NCBI RefSeq assembly: GCF_001808955.1
Contig: NZ_KV795255.1
Location: 1-64,000, forward strand
Reading direction: 5' to 3'
DNA: 64,000 nucleotides
From: Rothia sp. HMSC078H08
Lineage (GTDB): Bacteria; Actinomycetota; Actinomycetes; Actinomycetales; Micrococcaceae
Shown here: piece by piece, positions 9,090-16,180 of the stretch
Position numbering within the stretch: the stretch's first letter is position 1
Layout: each line of letters starts with the position of its first letter
Translations under genes and position numbers: made by a program
Notes under the pieces: model-generated
Seen by the model: the letters and a program-made list of their open reading frames with translations, nothing else
What the model was told of the DNA's origin: nothing
Databases searched by the model: none

Positions 9090-9638
9090 GTGCGCATTTG
9101 GTCCCTTCATCCCTGTCTGCTCGATCGGCGCGCCCTGGTTGCCTGCTGGCGTGAAACTCTGCTGGCGCAGAAGGTTCTGCGGGGTCTGACTCGCGGGTAC
9201 ACGAACCATCCGCAGCTGATTCGTTTTCGCGCTCATCCGCAGCCGCTGGAGGCGGTTGCCGCCTACCTGTCCGGGCTGGCGGATGAGGCGGATGCCCGCG
9301 GCTACTCGTTCAACCGTGCACTGATTGGTGCGGGCAAAGATGATGCGGGCAAAGATAGCACAAACGAAAATAGCGTAGGCAAAAACGGTACCGATAAAAA
9401 CTGCGCTGACAAGGCGGAAGACCCGTACGCTTCGGTCGCGCGTATTCCCGTGCCTTTGGGTCAGTTGGAGTACGAGCTCGCCTTTCTGCGGCACAAGGTG
9501 GCTGGGCGTGACCCCGAGTGGGAGCACCGGTTGAGCGAGCGCCTGGCGGCGCGCGGCGAGCTGGCGGCGTGTGCGCATCCGCTCTTTGAGGTGGTTCCGG
9601 GCGCTATTGAGCCTTGGGAAAAGACGAAAGATTTTTAG
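9090..9638 (+). CDS. pyrimidine dimer DNA glycosylase / endonuclease V-like protein
   Basis: Repair glycosylase family related to T4 endonuclease V, proposed to cut at UV-induced cyclobutane dimers. The N-terminus MRIWSLHPCLLDRRALVACWRE and LAQKVLRG...GYTNHPQL match the family. The middle (about residues 82-112) carries an unusual low-complexity insertion rich in Lys, Asp, Asn and Gly (AGKDD, ENSVGKNG). GTG start two bases after the methyltransferase stop indicates co-transcription. The last 96 bases plus 16 bases beyond the stop recur at 10773-10884. Followed by a terminator-like hairpin. Confidence 0.82.
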   Translation: MRIWSLHPCLLDRRALVACWRETLLAQKVLRGLTRGYTNHPQLIRFRAHPQPLEAVAAYLSGLADEADARGYSFNRALIGAGKDDAGKDSTNENSVGKNGTDKNCADKAEDPYASVARIPVPLGQLEYELAFLRHKVAGRDPEWEHRLSERLAARGELAACAHPLFEVVPGAIEPWEKTKDF

Positions 9639-9654
9639 ACAGAGGGACTTCTAG
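9543..9654 (+). repeat. 112-bp direct repeat, copy 1 (glycosylase 3' end)
   Basis: Matches 10773-10884 at a constant 1230-base offset with four mismatches (9551, 9629, 9632, 9648). Copy 1 is the authentic gene end. Confidence 0.9.
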
Positions 9655-9686
9655 ATAGAAGGATTTCTAAGAATGTGAGCATAGTA

Positions 9687-9725
9687 ATGCCCCGGCGGAA
9701 CCCTTGCGGGTGCCTGCCGGGGCAT
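9687..9725 (+). terminator. hairpin after glycosylase gene
   Basis: ATGCCCCGGC pairs with GCCGGGGCAT around a 19-base loop; no clear T-run follows, so termination is likely but not certain. Confidence 0.5.
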
Positions 9726-9805
9726 CGCTGTATATGTGGCTCAAGCTGCATGGGAACAAGCATCTCAGCGCGTTACAAAGCGCCGGAAACATCTTGGCAC
9801 GGGGT

Positions 9806-9853
9806 CTTTACCCCAGGACCTTTACCCCAGGATCTTCACCTCAGGACCTTTAC
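9806..9853. repeat. short tandem repeat, 14-bp unit
   Basis: Three 14-base units of the form CTTTACCCCAGGAC (9806-9819, 9820-9833, 9834-9847) and a partial fourth running into the end of the luciferase-like remnant. Probably arose by slippage. Confidence 0.75.
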
Positions 9854-10002
9854 TTGGTGGTCAGCGCGGGCTTAATTTCCTTCACGATTGCGTCAAACAT
9901 CTTCAGGTTGAAGTCCACGCCCAGCTACAGTCGACCCGCCGCAATGAGATCGGCCATGGCGGCAAGTTCAGCCATGTAGAGCGGGTTTTCGTAGCGCATG
10001 TC
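9850..10002 (-). pseudogene. remnant of luciferase-like oxidoreductase gene
   Basis: Two blocks of the complete gene at 13225-14328 are present: residues of about 112-136 (DMRYENPLYMAELAAMADLI...) joined directly to residues about 343-367 (LGVDFNLKM...KPALTTK). The joint falls on QLGV, a tetrapeptide that occurs at both sites in the intact gene, so about 620 bases were lost by recombination between the short repeats; the Gln codon is now TAG. Everything 5' of residue 112 is missing and replaced by the GC-rich metal-resistance insert. Non-functional. Confidence 0.88.
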
Positions 10003-10040
10003 TGGGTTGCAGCACTGGCTCTTCATCGTCGGGTGACGGG

Positions 10041-10277
10041 TCAGTCGTCTTCGAGGTCCTCTAGCACTTCGAACGGCGACTCGACGTCGCCGCGCCAGGC
10101 CTCCAGGCCTTCGCGCACCGCGAGCACCGCCACGACCAGCGCCGCGGACGAGGCGAGGACGCCTGCCCAGACTGCGACGATTGCCTCGATTACGTTGTAC
10201 GTGATCGTGAAGCCGACGATGAAGCGGACGCGCCGGTGCAGCATCGCGCGGCGCGCGGTGGTCAGGGTCTCGCTCAT
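10041..10277 (-). pseudogene. collapsed cation-efflux (CDF-type) transporter
   Basis: The frame is open for 78 residues but is too short for a transporter. The N-terminus SETLTTARRAMLHRRVRFIV...NVIEAIVAVWAGVLASSAALV matches the first membrane segment of cation diffusion facilitators, and the C-terminus LAVREGLEAWRGD matches their last cytosolic segment; the middle four or five membrane helices, with the metal-binding aspartates, are absent. The deletion kept the frame. The ATG overlaps the stop of the CmtR-like gene (ATGA), so both were one operon: metal sensor plus exporter. Very GC-rich compared with neighbours. It could encode a residual single-helix peptide but cannot transport. Confidence 0.75.
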
Positions 10278-10633
10278 GCTCCCGCCGCCGTTCCACAGCA
10301 GCCCGACACCGAGCATGCCGGGTCGATGCACGGCGCGGCCTCGTCCACCGCGAGCGTGACGTCGATCAGGGACGTCAGTGCCGCGGCGAGGTGCGGGTCG
10401 GCGATCTCGTAGCGCGTCTGGCGGCCCTCGGGCTCGGCGACGACGATTCCGCAATCGCGCAGGCAGGTCAGGTGGTTGGACACGTTCGAGCGGGTCAGCT
10501 CCAGCTCGCGCGAGAGCACGGCTGGATAGCTCGGGCCGCCGAGGAGGGTCATCAGAATCCGGGAACGTGTCGGGTCGGCCATGGCGCGGCCGAGCCGGTT
10601 CATGACGTCGAGGTGTGAAGCAATAGTCAGCAT
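10274..10633 (-). CDS. cmtR: ArsR/SmtB-family metal sensor, CmtR-like
   Basis: 119-residue winged-helix repressor like mycobacterial CmtR, which releases DNA on binding Cd(II) or Pb(II). Seen: RLGRAMADPTRSRIL, the recognition region LTRSNVSNHLTCLRDCGIVV, and a wing EGRQTRYEIADPHLA. CmtR ligands are two cysteines in the recognition helix (here CLRDC) and one near the C-terminus (here APCIDPAC), all present, so metal sensing should be intact. Start at 10633 because the family N-terminus begins there and TATAGT lies 6 nt upstream. It overlaps the collapsed exporter by four bases. The regulated exporter is broken, so the gene may be an orphan. High GC suggests horizontal origin. Confidence 0.87.
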   Translation of the reverse strand: MLTIASHLDVMNRLGRAMADPTRSRILMTLLGGPSYPAVLSRELELTRSNVSNHLTCLRDCGIVVAEPEGRQTRYEIADPHLAAALTSLIDVTLAVDEAAPCIDPACSVSGCCGTAAGA

Positions 10634-10639
10634 ACGATG

Positions 10640-10669
10640 ACTATACAGTGATAACTGACCAATTGTCCA
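10640..10669 (-). promoter_or_regulatory. cmtR promoter
   Basis: On the minus strand TGGACA (10669-10664), an 18-base spacer, then TATAGT (10645-10640), 6 nt before the cmtR ATG. Leaderless. A CmtR operator would be expected to overlap; only an imperfect inverted repeat TATACAGTGATA was noticed. Confidence 0.6.
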
Positions 10670-10772
10670 CTTGTGCGGGCTGCCGCACGTGCTCCGCGCC
10701 CTTGCCCTCGGGAGGCGGCAGAGTTCGCGCTCATCAGCGACCACCGCCCATCACGGAAGCGACGGCGGCACG

Positions 10773-10884
10773 CTGGCGGCACGCGGCGAGCTGGCGGCGT
10801 GTGCGCATCCGCTCTTTGAGGTGGTTCCGGGCGCTATTGAGCCTTGGGAAAAGACGAAGGACTTTTAGACAGAGGGATTTCTAG
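10773..10884 (+). repeat. 112-bp direct repeat, copy 2 (duplicated glycosylase 3' end)
   Basis: 108 of 112 bases equal 9543-9654, including the stop codon TAG and 16 bases downstream. It is a gene fragment without start or N-terminal domain and marks the right-hand edge of the inserted metal-resistance segment. Confidence 0.9.
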
Positions 10885-10946
10885 TAGGCAGAGGGATTCT
10901 AGAACTTCTGCATCTGAAAACACTTGCGAAAGCTCTAAAGCGCGAT

Positions 10947-10982
10947 AAAGCCCCGCCCCCGAACTACGGGGGCAGGGCTTTA
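10947..10982. terminator. terminator-like hairpin
   Basis: AAAGCCCCGCCCCCG pairs with CGGGGGCAGGGCTTT (one mismatch) around a five-base loop. No gene ends immediately beside it on either strand; it may have served the original context before the insertion. Confidence 0.6.
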
Positions 10983-10984
10983 CT

Positions 10985-11401
10985 GAGGTGGCTGAGGGCC
11001 GTCTTCTACACCGGGTAGCACCGCAATAAGCCACGTATAGCACGGGATTGACCCCGAACCCTATCGGCAGAATTTGAAGACTACAGGGGTTAAAAACCGA
11101 CGCATCTGCACGTTATCTAAAAGACTCCTCGCAGTGCGTCATGAAACCAGGGTAAGGCGTGTTCTTCCTCTAAGCTACCTCAACCCAATTTTTCATTTCA
11201 CTCGGGGTGTCAAACACCGTTTGCCTGCTCTGATATGCTCCGTGCGGTCACTCTCATCCACAGGGTGCAACTTCTACAGGGGCGGTGCATATACCGTCGT
11301 CCGCGTAGCGCTTGATGTACCATCTGCGCCGAACATCGGCGCCAATATATTCCCTGTTTTCTTCCTCTCAACTGCCTAATGTAGAAGACTTATCCTTGGG
11401 A
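10985..11401. other. intergenic region without supported gene
   Basis: No convincing coding sequence. A compact hairpin GCGCCGA-ACA-TCGGCGC at 11326-11342 lies about 60 bases past the stop of the Tat-secreted protein gene and may end its transcript, though no T-run follows. Confidence 0.4.
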
Positions 11402-12355
11402 TTAGCAGCTACGAATAGTAGCGGTGGTCTGCAGCTCGTTATTCAGCTGAACGTTCGGCACCTCAGCACCCGAGTAGGTGATGGTAGCCGATTCCACCTG
11501 CGAGGTCAGGGAGAAGCTCTTAAAACCGTATGCCGGGTAAACTTCAATCACACCGGGCAGAATAACAACCTGACCGTAGTACTTAGAACCGGTCTGAGTC
11601 AGAGTGTAGTCTCGGCTGGTCGTGTAAGTAATCGTGCCGGTAAAGGTTGCGGTGCCGTCGCCGTTATCCTTGATGGTCGGCACAGAAGCATTCCAGGTGC
11701 CAGCCACGTTCGCGGTACCCAGGTACGGAGCGGTAGCATTCAAATCGCCCATGCGGCCGGTGAGAGTCTTAGTCCACTTCTGAGCGGATCGCTGAAGGGC
11801 AATATTGTTGAGAGTCCACTTCCAGTTGGAGGTAGTCGGGACGACCACGGTCACCAGGGTGCTGAAACGCGCACCCGCCTTCAGAACTGCCTTAGAACCA
11901 GAGACGTAACCGGTACCGGTCTTCACCGCAGTGGTGGGTACAGAGAACCAGAAGCCGGTCGAGCTAACATAACCACCGTTAGAACCGCTACCAGAGTTGG
12001 TCACAGGAGTGTAGCTACCCGCGCCAACCTTTGCCATACCATCGGTGAAGCAGCCTTCAGAAGTAACATTCATGGTCGGGGTATAGGTGCCACCGTTAGC
12101 CCAGTATGCCTGGGGGCTGGTGGGGCCGTTAAAACCAGCGTCATCACTGTGGGTATAACCGACAAAACCACCGTTATAAGCGGTGGTCACGAAGAGACCG
12201 TATTCGCTACCGGCAGTATCACCGGTGCTGGCAGCATATGCCGGAACGACAGCGGATGCGGCGATAACGGGGGTTGCCCAGGCTGCACCGGCTGCCAACT
12301 GGCGGCGGCTCAAACCGGGCTGCTGAGCCTCGATGGAGGATTTTTCAGAAGTCAT
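11402..12355 (-). CDS. Tat-secreted hypothetical surface protein
   Basis: Not a recognised family. The 317-residue product starts with a twin-arginine signal: SRRQLAAGAAWATPVIAASAV and a likely cleavage after PAYA (about residue 41). The mature part is rich in Ser, Thr, Gly, Tyr and Asn with alternating hydrophobic residues, as in all-beta extracellular domains; only two cysteines were seen, one mid-protein and one as the final residue. No LPxTG sorting signal, transmembrane tail or enzyme motif is visible, so it is probably released or loosely wall-bound. Tat export suggests folding or cofactor loading before secretion. Its ribosome site lies in a perfect palindrome (see 12357-12368). Surrounded by long non-coding stretches. 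Confidence 0.8.
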   Translation of the reverse strand: MTSEKSSIEAQQPGLSRRQLAAGAAWATPVIAASAVVPAYAASTGDTAGSEYGLFVTTAYNGGFVGYTHSDDAGFNGPTSPQAYWANGGTYTPTMNVTSEGCFTDGMAKVGAGSYTPVTNSGSGSNGGYVSSTGFWFSVPTTAVKTGTGYVSGSKAVLKAGARFSTLVTVVVPTTSNWKWTLNNIALQRSAQKWTKTLTGRMGDLNATAPYLGTANVAGTWNASVPTIKDNGDGTATFTGTITYTTSRDYTLTQTGSKYYGQVVILPGVIEVYPAYGFKSFSLTSQVESATITYSGAEVPNVQLNNELQTTATIRSC

Positions 12356-12356
12356 G

Positions 12357-12368
12357 AGGACTAGTCCT
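12357..12368 (-). promoter_or_regulatory. palindrome covering the ribosome site
   Basis: AGGACTAGTCCT is a perfect 12-base palindrome whose AAGGA is the only ribosome-site candidate for the Tat-secreted protein. It could be a protein-binding site or hide the site in a dimer or hairpin. Confidence 0.4.
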
Positions 12369-13040
12369 TATCTCGTATGTTGAGTGATAATTCACGATGC
12401 ACTACCGAAGATGCTCTGAAAGGGTCGGTACAGGAAGAAGTATCCACCTGGAAGAACGCTCTTATCTCCGGGCTTTCCGGATGAGCACTCGATCTACCCT
12501 TTTCACGACGGTTCATCGTCGTTGGAAAATCCTGGGTGGCGTGTTAAGACTAGGCATATTCAAAAGATAATAAAAATGCATTGAGATGCATTAAATAAAA
12601 TTTTTAAATAAATTGCATTTATACGCTTTGAATTATTTATTTTCAGTGCGGAGAAATATGTGGCTTTAATATAGCCCACAACAGGCAATGCCCCTTTTTC
12701 CGGGTATTCATTCTTGCAGAAAGCCACAAAAAACCACACTCTTCACCCCCGAAGCCAACACTTACCTTCAGGCAGAAGAAGAGACTCGCCGCTATTATCG
12801 TGACGTTTATCACCTTTGCCTACCCAACACAAATATTACTCGAAAGTGCCGCCCTGCACCGTCAAATCAACGAGTCGGACGACTTTATGAAACGCAGGGA
12901 AAAACCCACTCCCCCACCCTTGAAAGGTTCAGGACGCAAGGCAACAGACCTTCCACCTAGGATGCGCCTCGATAGGATGTGCCCCGACCCCACATATTCT
13001 CAACCCTCACATGCGGATTCAAATAGCCCGATAGTACACA
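12369..13040. other. long AT-rich intergenic region
   Basis: No supported gene. The 12545-12640 part is strongly AT-rich with TGCATT repeated at about 12568, 12579 and 12614, and could contain the promoter of the Tat-secreted gene and curved DNA. Frames open at 12688-12960 and 12800-13192 show no family features. Confidence 0.4.
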
Positions 13041-13072
13041 GATCGCCCCGGAATCATAGCTCCGGGGCGATC
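13041..13072. terminator. strong hairpin, possible bidirectional terminator
   Basis: GATCGCCCCGGA (13041-13052) pairs perfectly with TCCGGGGCGATC (13061-13072) around an eight-base loop. It lies 150 bases past the stop of the luciferase-like gene on the minus strand. Confidence 0.6.
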
Positions 13073-13224
13073 TTCATAATGAAAATTAGTTTAGGGAATA
13101 AAGTGCAAACTTACACGTGGACGATACACCCAGACAGCATGCTGTTTTTACACCGTTCTGCACCCTATTTATTTACCAATAAATATTTCTAAAATAACCA
13201 ATAAATTCAATAATTTTATGATAT

Positions 13225-14328
13225 TTACTTGGTGGTCAGCACGGGCTTGATTTCCTTGACGATGGCATCCAGCATCTTCAGATTGAAGTCCACGCCCAGC
13301 TGGTTCGGTACGGTCAGCAGCACGGTGTCCGCTGCCTGAACCGCCTCGTCACGAGCGAGCTCCTCGGCAATCTCCGCCGGGTCACCAATGTAGCTACGGC
13401 CAAAGCGAGAGAAGCTGTTGTCGATAATGCCGGTGTAATCCTGTGAATCCTCCGCGGCGCGGCGACCGAAGTAGCGCGCCGAGGTCTCATCAATCACCGG
13501 CAGCACCGAGCGGGAGACCGAAACACGCGGAACACCCGAGTTACCCGCCTTCACCCATTCGGAGCGGAAGAGGCGAATCTGCTGTGCCTGCTGCTGGTCG
13601 AAGGGAATACCCTTATCTTCAAGCATCAGAGTCGAAGACATGAGGTTCAGGCCCTTCTGCGCGGTCCACACGGCGGTGCTATCGGTGCCCGCGCCCCACC
13701 AGATGCGGTCACGCAGGCCCGGCGACTGCGGCTGGACGGGGGCGTACTTGCCGGGAACGCGAGCGCTGGGTGCCATACCCTCACCCTCGATTGCCTTGAG
13801 GAAGATGTCGAGGTGACGGCGCGCCATGTCGCTCTCGTTTTCACCCTCTGCCGGGTAGTAGCCGAAGCTCTCAAAACCGCGAATCACGGATTCGGGCGAA
13901 CCGCGGGAGACACCGAGCTGCAGTCGGCCCGCCGCGATGAGGTCAGCCATGGCGGCGAGTTCCGCCATGTAGAGCGGGTTTTCGTAGCGCATGTCAATCA
14001 CGCCGGTGCCCAGCTCGATGCGTTCAGTCTTCGCGGCGATGGCGGAGAGTAGCGGGTAGGGGGTTGCCTGCTGCTGGTCGAAGTGGTGCACGCGGAAGAA
14101 CGCGCCGTCCAGCCCGATGTCTTCGGCGCCTACGGCGAGGTCGATGGCCTGATGCAGGGATTCTGCGGCGGAGGGTACGCGGGAGCCGGGAACTTCAGCC
14201 CAGTGGCCGAAGGAGAGGAAGCCGAGCTTCTTTTCGGTGCCAGCCTTGGGTTCGAGGTGGCTGATGCGGATGGACTCGTCGAGCTGCGGATCGAATTGCG
14301 GGGTGCCGGGGTTGGTGGGGGTGCTCAT
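13225..14328 (-). CDS. LLM-class flavin-dependent oxidoreductase
   Basis: Luciferase-like monooxygenase family, which uses reduced FMN or F420 to oxidise small organic substrates. The 367-residue protein has the TIM-barrel signs of this family: LGFLSFGHWAE near the N-terminus, AEDIGLDGAFFRVHHF, the IELGTGVIDMRYENP strand, LIAAGRLQLGVSRGSPE (phosphate-binding region) and WWGAGTDSTAVWTA. Substrate unknown. Start at 14328 with AAGGAAA ribosome site. It is the intact parent of the remnant at 9850-10002. A hairpin about 150 bases downstream may end the transcript. Confidence 0.9.
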   Translation of the reverse strand: MSTPTNPGTPQFDPQLDESIRISHLEPKAGTEKKLGFLSFGHWAEVPGSRVPSAAESLHQAIDLAVGAEDIGLDGAFFRVHHFDQQQATPYPLLSAIAAKTERIELGTGVIDMRYENPLYMAELAAMADLIAAGRLQLGVSRGSPESVIRGFESFGYYPAEGENESDMARRHLDIFLKAIEGEGMAPSARVPGKYAPVQPQSPGLRDRIWWGAGTDSTAVWTAQKGLNLMSSTLMLEDKGIPFDQQQAQQIRLFRSEWVKAGNSGVPRVSVSRSVLPVIDETSARYFGRRAAEDSQDYTGIIDNSFSRFGRSYIGDPAEIAEELARDEAVQAADTVLLTVPNQLGVDFNLKMLDAIVKEIKPVLTTK

Positions 14329-14520
14329 TGTTTTTTCCTTTGCGGGTTGTGCCCGATTCTCTTGTAGTGCCGGGCTGGTGATTTAAATCTAAACCCAGAT
14401 ATTTTACATGTCAAGTATTTTGTTTCGGAGTGTTACGCCCAGAGCACCGCTCCCCCGCTTTCGCCGCACGTGTCACCCACTCCGGAGCACAAAATATAGG
14501 CCACAAAAGGGCGCAGAAAA

Positions 14521-14553
14521 GCCCGGTGGCACGAACGCATCGCACCACCGGGC
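14521..14553 (-). terminator. terminator after trhO-GyrI operon
   Basis: GCCCGGTGG pairs with CCACCGGGC; on the minus strand the stem is followed directly by CTTTTCTG. Confidence 0.75.
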
Positions 14554-14604
14554 CCTTCTATTCAACAGCTAAAACTGCAACTATAACCGCAGAAACAAGC
14601 TACA

Positions 14605-15102
14605 TTAGGAACGCTTCGCCAGCGGAACCCACAGTTCCATACGGTAATCAGCCGCCTGCATATCGCCGCGGCCGTACACCTCAAGGCCACCCACCGGGCG
14701 GTACTGCGGGTTCTTCGCGAAGAACGCTTCCTCGAAGCTCGCAAAGCCAGCCGGAATGGACTCCGAAATCGGGCCGGTCACCTCGACCACCGCGTAGGTG
14801 CTCGCAGGCAGCTCCAGCACGCCCAGGCCGAGCTTCGCCGCGCTCGCCGGCTCCGACACCAGGAAGCCCGCCGTGTAGCGGACCTGACCCTTCGGGTTCG
14901 GCTGAGTGCACACGCCCAGGTACTGGGTCACGTTCAGAACGTCCAGCATTGCCGGGGAGGCCTTCTGATTCAGCTCATCCCACAGCGGGGAGAAGTCCTC
15001 ATCCAGGGAAAACACCCGCGAAACGCCGGCAACGACCATCGCCGGGTGTTCCTCAACGCGGGGCTCTGAAATCTGAACCGCGTTCTCCTTGGCGGAGGCC
15101 AT
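14605..15102 (-). CDS. GyrI-like effector-binding domain protein
   Basis: The 165-residue protein resembles the GyrI-like / AraC effector-binding fold (PF06445 type), here without any DNA-binding domain. Seen: opening strand PRVEEHPAMVVAGVSRVF, an interior GVCTQPNPKGQVRYTAGFLV, LPASTYAVVEVTGP, and the terminal GDMQAADYRMELWVPL, which match the paired SHS2 half-domains. Such stand-alone proteins bind or hydrolyse small cationic molecules or inhibit gyrase; the role here is unknown. Its ATG overlaps the trhO stop codon by one base (TAATG), so it is translated with trhO. Confidence 0.75.
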   Translation of the reverse strand: MASAKENAVQISEPRVEEHPAMVVAGVSRVFSLDEDFSPLWDELNQKASPAMLDVLNVTQYLGVCTQPNPKGQVRYTAGFLVSEPASAAKLGLGVLELPASTYAVVEVTGPISESIPAGFASFEEAFFAKNPQYRPVGGLEVYGRGDMQAADYRMELWVPLAKRS

Positions 15103-16013
15103 TAGGCCCTCACCTCGGCGGCTTCGCGGTCCACCGAGCACTCGGGCACGCAGTGGCGCTTCGCATCATCAGCTGCGCACTCGGGGCAGAGCAGAACCAG
15201 CTCACGGCAGGAATCGTTGGAGCAGTTCTCGAACTTGTTCGAGGGGGCGCCGCACTGTTCGCACTTGCCGATGGTGACGGTGTCCGGGGTGAACTCCATG
15301 TGCATGCGCTTGTCGAAGACGTAGAGCGAGCCTTCCCACAGTTCCTTGTCGCCGTACTTCTCGCCGTAACGCACGATGCCGCCGTCGATCTGGTAGATTT
15401 CCTTGAAGCCGCGGTTCTTCATGAGCGCGGAGAGAATCTCGCAGCGGATCCCGCCGGTGCAGTAGGTGACGACCGGCTTGTCCTTGAGGTCGTCGTACTT
15501 GCCGGACTCAATCTCGCGGATGAAGTCGTGGGTGGTGCGCACGTCGGGGACAATGGCGTTCTTGAACTTGCCGATCTTCGCTTCGAAGGCATTACGGCCG
15601 TCAAAGAAGACCACCTCGTCGCCGCGCTCTTCAACAAGCTTGTTGACCTCTTCAGGCTTCAGGTGCACGCCGCCGCCAACGACGCCGTTCTCGTCCACCT
15701 GCAGCTCGTCGGGAGCGCCGAAAGCCACAATCTCGTCGCGAGCCTTCACGGACAGGCGAGGGAAGTCCTCCGCACCACCCTCGGACCACTTGAACTCCAT
15801 GCTCTTGAAGCCGGGGTACTTGCGGGTTTCCTTGGTGTACGCCTTGACCGCGTTAATCTCGCCGCCGAGGGTGCCGTTAATGCCGTGCTTGGAAATCAGG
15901 ATGCGCCCGCGCAGGCCGAGCTTCTCGCAGAGGGCACGCTGCCAGAGCATGACCGCCTGCGGGTCGGCGATGGGGGCGAACTGGTAATACAGAATAATCT
16001 TATTTTGAGCCAC
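15102..16013 (-). CDS. trhO: tRNA uridine(34) hydroxylase, rhodanese-domain protein
   Basis: TrhO/YceA family, which makes 5-hydroxyuridine at the wobble base of some tRNAs with oxygen. The 303-residue protein has the N-terminal ferredoxin-like domain ([39 protein letters not shown]), then a rhodanese domain with active loop [17 protein letters not shown], then a C-terminal zinc-type tail with paired cysteines ([25 protein letters not shown]). GTG start at 16013; TAAAAT lies 6 nt upstream, so the mRNA is probably leaderless. Operon with the GyrI-like gene. Confidence 0.93.
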   Translation of the reverse strand: MAQNKIILYYQFAPIADPQAVMLWQRALCEKLGLRGRILISKHGINGTLGGEINAVKAYTKETRKYPGFKSMEFKWSEGGAEDFPRLSVKARDEIVAFGAPDELQVDENGVVGGGVHLKPEEVNKLVEERGDEVVFFDGRNAFEAKIGKFKNAIVPDVRTTHDFIREIESGKYDDLKDKPVVTYCTGGIRCEILSALMKNRGFKEIYQIDGGIVRYGEKYGDKELWEGSLYVFDKRMHMEFTPDTVTIGKCEQCGAPSNKFENCSNDSCRELVLLCPECAADDAKRHCVPECSVDREAAEVRA

Positions 16014-16019
16014 GAAACT

Positions 16020-16025
16020 ATTTTA
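16020..16025 (-). promoter_or_regulatory. -10 box, likely leaderless start of trhO
   Basis: TAAAAT on the minus strand, 6 nt before the GTG start; no ribosome site between them. Confidence 0.6.
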
Positions 16026-16167
16026 ACGTGCGATACCCCCAATACATACAGAATCCTTGATGCGTGCGAACCCTCGGCACAAAAATACGCCCGATACCCC
16101 GGAACGCCCCCGACTGAAGACGGATGGGCCCGTAACGAACGAGGGAGTTCGCGCGCGAGCCGAGACC

Positions 16168-16173
16168 TACAAT
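16168..16173 (+). promoter_or_regulatory. -10 box, likely leaderless start of helicase
   Basis: TACAAT 7 nt before the ATG at 16181. Confidence 0.6.
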
Positions 16174-16180
16174 TGAAGCC

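Noticed and set aside
9806..9853. CRISPR-like array
   Set aside because: Units are 14 bases with no spacers; a simple tandem repeat.
10671..10868. Plus-strand frame ending in the glycosylase C-terminal sequence
   Set aside because: It exists only because the 112-bp duplicate reads in frame; its N-terminal part is insert sequence without family similarity.
9543..10884. Insertion sequence or transposon with terminal repeats
   Set aside because: The 112-bp repeats are direct copies of a gene end, no transposase or inverted termini were seen.
11074..11379. 101-codon plus-strand frame between the insertion and the Tat-secreted gene
   Set aside because: Unusual composition but no ribosome site, conserved motif or partner; kept as intergenic.
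12688..13192. Two overlapping plus-strand frames in the AT-rich intergenic region
   Set aside because: No ribosome site and no recognisable domain.
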